Position numbers and translations under genes: made by a program. A stretch of DNA of 64,000 nt from Pseudalkalibacillus sp052246725 (GTDB lineage Bacteria; Bacillota; Bacilli; Bacillales; Fictibacillaceae): NCBI GenBank assembly GCA_052246725.1, contig JBQQCL010000001.1; one strand, written 5' to 3'. Positions 53,018 through 59,794 of this stretch are shown piece after piece. How positions within the stretch are numbered: position 1 is the stretch's first letter; every line of letters begins with the position of its first letter. The notes beneath the pieces were generated by a model that was given only the letters and a program-made list of their open reading frames with translations, made no database searches and had not been told where the DNA came from.

Positions 53018-53383
53018 TCATTTATTCCTGTTAAGATTTTTCCCATCTTTTTCTTTCATCTTTCGGAAAATTTCTAACTGAAGTTTAAGGTAATCCTTTT
53101 CTTCTTCGGTGAGATTTTCAAAATTCACACAACCACTATTTACTTCGGTATCTCCTTCATCAATATATCCAGCCCTCTCAAGTAATTTCCTATATGAATA
53201 GTTATATGCATTTGCCAATCTTTTAAGAGTATCAGGTGAAGGATTAATAGGAACCTTTGTTCCATGTTTATAACCCTTTTCTAAATCACTGATGTATGTA
53301 TGACTTAACCCTGTTCTTTTTGAAACTTCCCTTAATGGTCGGCTTCCTCTTAATTCTTTTAAGAGTTCTCCCAGATTTTTCAT
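53018..53383 (-). CDS. XRE-family helix-turn-helix repressor (ImmR-like position)
   Basis: 121 residues. HTH at about 5-65 (LREVSKRTGLSHTYISDLEKG) and a charged C-terminal helix region rich in Glu/Lys. AAGGGAG lies 10 nt before the ATG. It is divergent from the smaller HTH gene at 53555, the layout of ICE and phage lysogeny switches. No ImmA-type protease gene follows. Upstream of its start TTGTACCTATATAAC shares the CCTATA core with the neighbouring operator, suggesting common regulation. Confidence 0.82.
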   Translation of the reverse strand: MKNLGELLKELRGSRPLREVSKRTGLSHTYISDLEKGYKHGTKVPINPSPDTLKRLANAYNYSYRKLLERAGYIDEGDTEVNSGCVNFENLTEEEKDYLKLQLEIFRKMKEKDGKNLNRNK

Positions 53384-53479
53384 GATTATATAGCTCCCTT
53401 GTTGTACCTATATAACATATTGTAAAACAAAGATGACATTATAAAAATAAAATAAGTATAAATATCTGTAATAATTAGT

Positions 53480-53534
53480 TGACATATTGGTGCCTATAGT
53501 TTACAATTCAAATCGTAAACTATAGGCACCAATT
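53480..53534 (+). promoter_or_regulatory. Sigma-A promoter embedded in a perfect 19-bp inverted repeat operator
   Basis: TTGACA (53480-53485), 17-nt spacer, TACAAT (53503-53508). The arm ATTGGTGCCTATAGTTTAC (53487-53505) fills the spacer and the start of the -10 box. Its perfect inverted copy lies at 53516-53534 after 10 nt, just downstream of the predicted start site. A protein bound to either arm would block the polymerase. Confidence 0.85.
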
Positions 53535-53554
53535 AAGTGAGGAGGTGATTATTC

Positions 53555-53827
53555 TTGGAAAATAAAATTAGATTTCTAAGAAGAAGTGAAAACTTCAATT
53601 TAACTCAAGATGAACTTGCAAAAGCTTTAAATGTATCTAGACAAACTATAGTTGCATTGGAAAATGGGAGAGAGCCCTCAGGTACTTTAATGTTAAAAAT
53701 TGCAGACTTTTTTAATAAAGATCCAAGAGAAATTTTTTTTGCAGATAATGTTGTCTATTGTTTACAAGAAAGAAATAATTCGGACTCAATCACTGAACTT
53801 AGGGTGGTCGATACTCTGCAAATATAA
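53555..53827 (+). CDS. Small XRE-family regulator (YgzD-like)
   Basis: 90 residues, TTG start with GGAGGTG at 7 nt. An HTH_3 domain fills residues 4-60 (LTQDELAKALNVSRQTIVALENG), as in short Cro/YgzD-like regulators, followed by a 30-residue tail. It lies under the promoter at 53480 and is probably autoregulated through the inverted repeat. Together with 53018-53383 it forms a bistable-type pair between the conjugation module and the Cys-rich peptide operon. Confidence 0.85.
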   Translation: MENKIRFLRRSENFNLTQDELAKALNVSRQTIVALENGREPSGTLMLKIADFFNKDPREIFFADNVVYCLQERNNSDSITELRVVDTLQI

Positions 53828-54039
53828 AAAGTATGTATAGCTTGAAACATGAAACTTTAGCATAATTGGACAAGCTTGCATAGTACACCTGTCATAATGC
53901 ATTGAAAGGATTAAAACAACCCCATTACATCAACACTATGATTTCCAGTATATGCATGAAATAAACTAATTTTCATTATGAATTGAACTTTAGAAGTCAA
54001 AAGAAAAGAATTTATTAAGAAAAAAGAAGAGGTGATCAT

Positions 54040-55086
54040 ATGGTAAAACGTTATTTGCTCTTTGATTCCAATTGTTCCGTTTGCATCAATCTTGCCACTT
54101 CAATTGAAAAGGAAAGCAACGGATGGTTGACGATCCGAAGCCTTCATAACCCTGAGATGAAAGAATTGTTGAATCAAGCCAAACCCGACTGGGAATTTGA
54201 GCCGACTATTCTTGAAGTACACGACAACAAACCACCTATAGTCTATACAGGAATGCAATTAAAAACGTATATCCTGAAAGGATTGGGTATTCGAAAATCA
54301 CTACGTATTTCCAGAACGATACGGGATGCGGGTGTACCCTGGTTCACACAGAAGTCGCCCACTCCGCTCGAGTACCAAGGAAGACGTTCGTTTGTCAAAA
54401 AAGGGGGGATTTTTCTAGGTGGTGTGTTATTATCTCCACTATTAACTTCAGTCCTTCCTCAACGATTCACCAAAAACACACTGGCCGCAACAACGGAAGA
54501 GTCAGATTCACTGACACCTAAAAACTGGAGAACCAAGGTGAAAATCAAAGAATCAAAGGAACTGAGCAACAAAGAAATTCAGAAATATCTAACGGCAGAT
54601 GTTCAACAAGCATTCGCTTTTAAGGAAGACGATCTTTCCATTGATGCTTTAAGTGTCAAAGGCGTCTTCCACATGTTAGAGGATGGCAATACCCTGCTAG
54701 CCCTCGTTATGCAAAAAGGCGATTATATTTCGGTTTACTATTCCTTAAGCGTTCCCATCTATCATTTTGGTCGAGGGAGCTATTTATACAAAGTGGATGA
54801 AGAAAAGGAAACGATTACCCTGGTCGATCAAATCGTGAACGGTGAACCGGTAAAAGATTCCAGCATTCAGTCAGCCTGTGGCAATTGCACCATCGAGAAC
54901 TTTTCTTATGGGGGTGGAAGTGAATGCAAAACTTGGAATGTTAGTTGTCTGATTCAATGTTGTGGACCTTGCACCCTAGCGTGTGGGACCTGGGCCGGGT
55001 GCCTTCCATGTGTTCTCCTCTGGTGTCCGGTTTGTGCCTCTACATGCTGCACGGGATGGGAAGAGACTTGCTACTCCTGCGCCTAA
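54040..55086 (+). CDS. DCC thiol-redox domain, internal Tat signal and C-terminal 16-Cys peptide precursor
   Basis: 348 residues with three parts. Residues 1 to about 110 are a DCC/DUF393 thioredoxin-like domain with the redox motif FDSNCSVCINLA. At 115 a twin-arginine signal follows, GRRSFVKKGGIFLGG plus a hydrophobic run to a possible cleavage site near NTLAATT (about 150). A soluble region of about 125 residues leads to the last 70 residues with 16 cysteines (CGNC, CLIQCCGPC, CLPC, CPVC, CTGWEETCYSC). A Cys-rich C-terminal peptide behind a Tat signal recalls the archaeal bacteriocin halocin C8, released from a Tat-exported precursor. Genes for a membrane protein, TatA and TatC follow. Bacteriocin function is inferred. 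ATG has AGAGGTG at 7 nt. Confidence 0.72.
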   Translation: MVKRYLLFDSNCSVCINLATSIEKESNGWLTIRSLHNPEMKELLNQAKPDWEFEPTILEVHDNKPPIVYTGMQLKTYILKGLGIRKSLRISRTIRDAGVPWFTQKSPTPLEYQGRRSFVKKGGIFLGGVLLSPLLTSVLPQRFTKNTLAATTEESDSLTPKNWRTKVKIKESKELSNKEIQKYLTADVQQAFAFKEDDLSIDALSVKGVFHMLEDGNTLLALVMQKGDYISVYYSLSVPIYHFGRGSYLYKVDEEKETITLVDQIVNGEPVKDSSIQSACGNCTIENFSYGGGSECKTWNVSCLIQCCGPCTLACGTWAGCLPCVLLWCPVCASTCCTGWEETCYSCA

Positions 55087-55110
55087 TTCTAAGACTTGGA
55101 GGAGAAGAAC

Positions 55111-55473
55111 ATGGTTATACCTCTGAATTGGGGAAGACGACTGTTCATATGGTTGTTTGTGATCGTCTTTTTCCTCTTTGATCACCCACTGGACCATTTC
55201 CCTACTGCTGCCTTTTCCTATACCTGGGGATTTGTTGTCTTAACGAAGTCATTTGATTTTTTGTATTCCTTTTCCGAAAAAAGAATGGAGACAATCTTTC
55301 ATTCTCTATTGATCGGCATCCTGATTGGTGCATGCATCACTTCTCTTCAAGTGCAACCAATCGATGTCCGTCTTGTTGGCGATTTGTTTTTCGCCCTGTC
55401 TCCCCTCTTTTTATTTCGGAACGTATTGTCTGTAAAAAATCGTCAATGCCATGTAGAAGATATCAAGACGTAA
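55111..55473 (+). CDS. Small membrane protein, candidate immunity factor of the Cys-rich peptide
   Basis: 120 residues from ATG 55111 (GGAGGAG at 6 nt; an in-frame TTG overlaps that site). About four membrane helices (10-30, 38-55, 65-85, 95-112) and a short charged C-terminus. No family recognised. It lies 24 nt after the Cys-rich precursor and 40 nt before tatA in the same direction. Position and size fit a producer self-protection protein, but an accessory for export or maturation is equally possible. Confidence 0.55.
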   Translation: MVIPLNWGRRLFIWLFVIVFFLFDHPLDHFPTAAFSYTWGFVVLTKSFDFLYSFSEKRMETIFHSLLIGILIGACITSLQVQPIDVRLVGDLFFALSPLFLFRNVLSVKNRQCHVEDIKT

Positions 55474-55513
55474 CGGTGTGTCCAATTTTCATTTTAAGGA
55501 GGTGGCTTCCATT

Positions 55514-55723
55514 ATGAATCCCTTCAATATCGGTTTTCCAAGCCTGATTTTAATCCTGGTGCTTTTCTTAATCCTTTTTGGACCCAATAAATTGCCAGAG
55601 CTTGGTCGTTCTGTTGGTCTTACCATGAAAGAGTTTAAAAAGTCGACCAGAGATCTTATCTCCGACACCGAAGGTACATCCCAAACGGAGAATAGTAAAA
55701 ACGGGGACCACAGGAAAGGGTAA
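55514..55723 (+). CDS. tatA: TatA twin-arginine translocase subunit
   Basis: 69 residues from ATG 55514 (AAGGAGGTGG at 8 nt); an upstream in-frame start lacks a ribosome binding site. One N-terminal membrane helix, then the FGPNKLPELGRSVG hinge and amphipathic helix, then a short hydrophilic tail. Forms the Tat pore with TatC. Bacillus has minimal TatA-TatC systems without TatB, often paired with a dedicated substrate (PhoD with TatAd-TatCd). Confidence 0.93.
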   Translation: MNPFNIGFPSLILILVLFLILFGPNKLPELGRSVGLTMKEFKKSTRDLISDTEGTSQTENSKNGDHRKG

Positions 55724-55729
55724 AAAAGT

Positions 55730-56464
55730 ATGCATGATCAACCGATTCATCACGTAAACGAGTTAAGAAAACGACTCATCTGGATCCTGTTGGTGTTTGT
55801 GCTATCTTTACTATTCGGGTTCCTCTGCGCAGAGCCCGTCTTACAACAGATTAAAGCAGCTCCTACTTCACAGAAGATTGATTGGAACGTATTTGCCATC
55901 GGCGATGCGTTCCATGTCTATTTAAAAATCTCCCTTGTTATCGCGTTAGCCGTTACAACACCGTATGCGATGTATCAAGCCTGGAAATTCGTTTCACCAG
56001 GTTTGAGCCGAATGGAACAAAGGGTCACGCTCCTTTATATCCCGTTTGTTTTTTTCCTTTTCGTAACCGGGATTCTATTCAGTTATTTTTTGATATTCCC
56101 GACGGTCTTTCAATTTATGACCTCGTTTTCAGAGCGAATTGGAGCTTCAGAAGTCTATGGAATTAACCAGTACTTTTCATTCATGTTTCGCTTAATTCTC
56201 CCGATTGGGGTGGTTTTTGAACTGCCCCTGATCATCATGTTTTCCACCCACTTAGGGCTCATAACACCGTTAAAATTAAAAACATCCAGAAAATACGCGT
56301 ATATCTGCCTGTTGATTCTGGCGGCTATGATCACACCGCCCGATATCGTATCACATATGCTGGTCACTACCCCTTTGTTTCTTTTGTATGAAGTCAGTAT
56401 TATTTGTTCGAACATCGTATATTCAAAGAAACTTAGTTATAAAAATGGGAATCTTCCATCCTAG
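55730..56464 (+). CDS. tatC: TatC twin-arginine translocase subunit
   Basis: 244 residues with six membrane helices. Motifs: HVNELRKRLIWILLVF at the N-terminus, FVSPGLSRMEQR in the first cytoplasmic loop, FELPLIIMF and ITPPDIVSHMLVTTPLFLLYE. TatC recognises the RR signal. It follows tatA by 6 nt and ends the operon. The close fit with the Tat-signal-bearing precursor three genes upstream argues for a dedicated export system. Confidence 0.94.
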   Translation: MHDQPIHHVNELRKRLIWILLVFVLSLLFGFLCAEPVLQQIKAAPTSQKIDWNVFAIGDAFHVYLKISLVIALAVTTPYAMYQAWKFVSPGLSRMEQRVTLLYIPFVFFLFVTGILFSYFLIFPTVFQFMTSFSERIGASEVYGINQYFSFMFRLILPIGVVFELPLIIMFSTHLGLITPLKLKTSRKYAYICLLILAAMITPPDIVSHMLVTTPLFLLYEVSIICSNIVYSKKLSYKNGNLPS

Positions 56465-56780
56465 TTTTAGACCTATTTAAGTAGATTAGTCGTGGCTGTT
56501 TGTACATTTCATATCATACGGGAAGCAGGGATTATGACAGTTTTTGTTGTAACCCCTCCTTCTGTCTAATACCGGATCACTCCAGCCCCTTCTTGTTGAT
56601 GTTTAAAAATCAGAACATATAACTACCCTTTTTAGTAAACTAGTTTGTTGAAGTGTTCTGCCGAAAATCTATATGAGACAGGAATATAAGAAGGATTAAA
56701 TAACCTGTTCCTTTTTCACATGACACGTTTCCTAGCCACTCCTTCAATAGTATGAATTATCCGCAAAATATATCATATTA

Positions 56781-56810
56781 TTCAAAATATTCTGTCGATG
56801 GTGATATAAT
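56781..56810 (+). promoter_or_regulatory. Candidate promoter of the M14 carboxypeptidase gene
   Basis: TTCAAA, 18-nt spacer, TATAAT, with the gene starting 36 nt downstream. The 380-bp gap 56465-56846 holds no other recognised feature and no clear tatC terminator. Confidence 0.45.
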
Positions 56811-56846
56811 GCGGTAGATTCATTTATAAAGGAGAGGAAAAATGTC

Positions 56847-58499
56847 ATGTTGAACAGGAAGATGGTCGCATTTGCAGCAGCTATGATGTTCATTGTATCT
56901 TTATTATCCTTCAAACCCGCTTCAGCTGAAGAACTGCCTTATTACGGGAAAGAATATTCCCAGCCAGATCAAGTGCTTGAACTGTACCCTGACCCTGATG
57001 TTGATTTTGACACGCCGGCATTTGAAAAAGATGGGAAGCAGTTCACCACTCAGGAAGAAATGCTTGCCTTCATCCATAATCTCGATGAAGAAAGTGAAGT
57101 CCTGGATGTCCGGACGATCGGCCAGACAATTGAAGGGCGTGATATACCTGCATTGTTCTATTTCAAAGGAGATCAGCAAGACCATAAAAAACCTACCATC
57201 TGGTTGCAAGGCCAAATCCATGGAAATGAACCTGCTGCAGGCGAAGGTGTCCTCATGATGGCCAAAAAACTTACTGAGGAATTTGGCGACAGGGTCCTCG
57301 ACAAAGTCAACATCATTGTCGTCCCCCGTGTCAATCCTGATGGATCCTATGCCTTCGAGCGAAGGATGGCGAATGGTCTCGATGGAAACCGTGACCATAT
57401 CAAATTCGACCTTCCTGAAGTCAAAGCGGTCCATGATTTGTATAACCAGTACCAACCAGAAGTCGCCATTGATGCCCACGAGTATAGTATCGGGAATGGC
57501 GTATTCGATGACTTAGGCGAAAAGGGCTACCTGAAATATCATGATCTCTTGATCTTATCTGGAAAGAATCTGAATATCCCCGAAAAGATCAGAACCATCT
57601 CAGATGACCTGTTTGTGGAAAATGCACAAGAGCAATTGAGTGAAGCAGGTTTTTCAAACAGAAGCTATTACACCACCGGGCGGGATGGTGAAGAGGTTGT
57701 CATCAGGGAAGGCGGAACCGACCCGAGAATCGGAAGGAACGCCCTTGGATTGACACCTTCACTTTCTTTCCTGGTCGAGACCAGGGGCATTGGAATCGGC
57801 CGAGAAAACTTCAAACGACGTGTCGCAGCCCAGGTGGAGACCCATACAGATTTGATTGAAACGACAGCCGAAAATGCTAGATTTATCAAAAAGCTGGTAA
57901 GTTCAGAACGGGCAGATCTAGTTAAAAAAGGTTGGAAAGTCAATGATGACGATCAAATTGTCGTGGAAGACCGTCAAGTGGAGATTCCAAATGAGACATT
58001 GAAAGTGGTGGATATCGCTGAAAGAGGCACGAAGGATATCCCAGTCACCTATTTCAGCGCAACAGACTCCATTCCGACTTTGACCAGGGAACGGCCAACC
58101 GCTTATATGATCGCACCAGAGCATGAACACATCATTGATAAACTGGAACATAGTGGTGTCAAGGTGTTCCAGTTACCACGGGATGTACGTTTGCCAGTTC
58201 AAACCTATACAGTGATCGGAAAAGAAGATGGCGGTACGTATGAAGGTCATAAGCTGACTAATGTTGAAACCGAGCTTTCTGAAAGGTCAGTTCACTTTGA
58301 AAAAGGCACCTATGTCGTGTCGACTGCCCAACCATCTGCTAATCTGGCTGCAGTAGCCCTTGAACCAGAATCCGATGACAGCTATGTGACGTTCAACTTC
58401 ATCCCCTCCAAAACAGGAGAAGAACTTCCGATCTACCGTTTCATCAAAGGGATTCATTCCCAACACGAGCTTCAATCGATCATGAAACAGGCGGAGTGA
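56847..58499 (+). CDS. Secreted M14-family zinc carboxypeptidase
   Basis: 550 residues. Signal peptide (1 to about 27, cleaved near KPASAEE). The peptidase domain has zinc ligands H125 and E128 in QIHGNEPA and H211 in AIDAHEYS, with the catalytic Glu region further on (LSFLVETRGIGIGRENF). A C-terminal domain of about 170 residues follows. Cleaves C-terminal residues of peptides outside the cell, for nutrition or wall peptide processing. Start ATG with AGGAGAGG 9-10 nt upstream. Stands alone. Confidence 0.88.
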   Translation: MLNRKMVAFAAAMMFIVSLLSFKPASAEELPYYGKEYSQPDQVLELYPDPDVDFDTPAFEKDGKQFTTQEEMLAFIHNLDEESEVLDVRTIGQTIEGRDIPALFYFKGDQQDHKKPTIWLQGQIHGNEPAAGEGVLMMAKKLTEEFGDRVLDKVNIIVVPRVNPDGSYAFERRMANGLDGNRDHIKFDLPEVKAVHDLYNQYQPEVAIDAHEYSIGNGVFDDLGEKGYLKYHDLLILSGKNLNIPEKIRTISDDLFVENAQEQLSEAGFSNRSYYTTGRDGEEVVIREGGTDPRIGRNALGLTPSLSFLVETRGIGIGRENFKRRVAAQVETHTDLIETTAENARFIKKLVSSERADLVKKGWKVNDDDQIVVEDRQVEIPNETLKVVDIAERGTKDIPVTYFSATDSIPTLTRERPTAYMIAPEHEHIIDKLEHSGVKVFQLPRDVRLPVQTYTVIGKEDGGTYEGHKLTNVETELSERSVHFEKGTYVVSTAQPSANLAAVALEPESDDSYVTFNFIPSKTGEELPIYRFIKGIHSQHELQSIMKQAE

Positions 58500-58641
58500 A
58501 GATCGTCAAACGCATTTGATATTTACTGGACTACATCTAGATAAACGACCAGAAGAGATTAGATTGATATGAGGAACAATTTTTTAAACGCTTTAAACTT
58601 AAGACCAACATTAAATAAGGGATCGAAAAACGAGCTCGAAA

Positions 58642-59066
58642 TGAACTGCACCCCAAATTTTAGACACAGACTAAAATTTGGAGGTGCTTTTCTTTTGGCT
58701 TCATTTGAACGATTAACAGGCGATGAGAACTTAATTATCCATTCTGATCAGGGATGGCATTACCAGATGAAACAATACAGGCATACTTTAAAGGAAAGTG
58801 GAATTACACAAAGTATGTCACGTAAGGGAAATTGTTACGATAATGCAGTTATTGAAAATTTCTTTAGTATTATGAAATATGAATTTCTTTATCTAAATGA
58901 ATTTGAAAGTACAAATCACTTTATACAAGAACTAGAGAAGTATATAGATTATTACAACAACAAACGAATTAAGGCAAAATTAAAAGGCATGAGTCGGGTA
59001 GTGTACCGGACTCATGCACAGCAAGCTGCCTAATTAAAACTCGTCTAACTTTTTGGGGTCACTTCA
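58642..59066 (+). mobile_element. Internally deleted IS3-family element (IS150-like group)
   Basis: 425 bp between imperfect terminal inverted repeats TGAACTGCACCCCAAA and, on the other strand, TGAAGTGACCCCAAA. Full members are about 1.2-1.5 kb with orfA and orfB; here only the left end and the 3' part of orfB remain. Flanks GAAA and GAAT may be an altered 4-bp target duplication. The left end can fold (GCACCCCAAATTTTAG pairing with CTAAAATTTGGAGGTGC). It cannot move by itself. Confidence 0.8.
58687..59033 (+). pseudogene. IS3-family transposase OrfB, C-terminal remnant
   Basis: About 115 residues of the rve integrase core end: IIHSDQGWHYQMKQYRHTL with the second catalytic Asp, KGNCYDNAVIENFFSIMKYE with the catalytic Glu, and the typical finish YYNNKRIKAKLKGMS plus YRTHAQQAA. 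The first catalytic Asp, OrfA and the HTH are deleted. The reading frame entering from upstream is not part of the IS. Confidence 0.85.
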
Positions 59067-59125
59067 GAATTGAGCTCGTTTTCTAGTGAATTGTGATTTC
59101 AATTGTGGAACATTGAAAAGCAAGG

Positions 59126-59148
59126 GGAAGCACGAGAACCGTCCCCAA
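59126..59148 (+). repeat. 23-bp dispersed repeat (C block)
   Basis: GGAAGCACGAGAACCGTCCC followed by CAA, ending 2 nt before the stop codon of the minus-strand YesL-like gene. Confidence 0.85.
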
Positions 59149-59150
59149 CC

Positions 59151-59744
59151 TCAATCAACTATCCATTTTAAGGAACCGGTTGTCAACCACATGGCTACTA
59201 AACTTCCGCTCAACAAGAAAAACAGCGCTTGGAATTTCAGTGAAATTCCAATAATCAATATTATTCCAATCAGCATCACTATTCCATAAAATAATCGAGC
59301 ACTGGTCATTATAATGGTACTTTTTATATATGTGACAAGCTTCATATCATAATGAACATAAATTGGAAACAAAAACAAAAAAGATAACAGGTAGATAAAC
59401 GTTAAACCTACTAAGATATATTTAACTATCATAAAATTTTGTTCTGAAAAGAACTGAATATTAAAGACTAACAAAAACCCGATTACTACATAAAACAGAC
59501 CAAGCATTTGAGACTTCCAAAACTCCTGCTTATAAACTTTTAGGAATGTTTTTATAATAGAAAACTCTTTTTCTCCCAATCTCCATTTTCTTACTATATG
59601 GAACATTGATATAGTTGAGGGCATGAATCCAAATATACCTAAACCAACTATTGTAAAAGCCAACCATAAGATATTTAAGTAGCATAGGAGCATGACCCCT
59701 TCAAATAACACATTGATTCTCGCTAACACTTTCTGTTGTATCAT
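59151..59744 (-). CDS. YesL-family (DUF624) membrane protein
   Basis: 197 residues with five membrane helices (about 15-40, 75-100, 105-125, 140-165, 170-190). It matches the YesL/DUF624 type, small membrane proteins commonly encoded beside sugar ABC transporters and glycan-degrading genes, often next to an MsmE-like binding protein as here. Function unknown, possibly transporter accessory. AAGGGGAG at 7 nt. It follows the FAD oxidoreductase gene in the same direction. Confidence 0.78.
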   Translation of the reverse strand: MIQQKVLARINVLFEGVMLLCYLNILWLAFTIVGLGIFGFMPSTISMFHIVRKWRLGEKEFSIIKTFLKVYKQEFWKSQMLGLFYVVIGFLLVFNIQFFSEQNFMIVKYILVGLTFIYLLSFLFLFPIYVHYDMKLVTYIKSTIIMTSARLFYGIVMLIGIILIIGISLKFQALFFLLSGSLVAMWLTTGSLKWIVD

Positions 59745-59768
59745 TAATTAGCTCCCCTTAACATAATA

Positions 59769-59790
59769 GAGTCTGCTTAAAAGCAGACTC
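59769..59790 (-). terminator. Stem-loop between the FAD oxidoreductase and YesL-like genes
   Basis: Perfect 10-bp arms GAGTCTGCTT / AAGCAGACTC with a 2-nt loop, 5 nt from the oxidoreductase stop. A weak TATTATG tail suggests partial termination or mRNA protection. Confidence 0.55.
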
Positions 59791-59794
59791 ATGT

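Larger units (their letters stand above)
58625..59083 (+). terminator. Palindrome (probable terminator) split by an IS element
   Basis: GAAAAACGAGCTC (58625-58637) and GAGCTCGTTTTC (59072-59083) are inverted copies flanking the IS. Rejoined, they form a hairpin with a 5-6 nt loop and a TTTTC tail, likely the terminator of the M14 gene before insertion. Confidence 0.55.
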
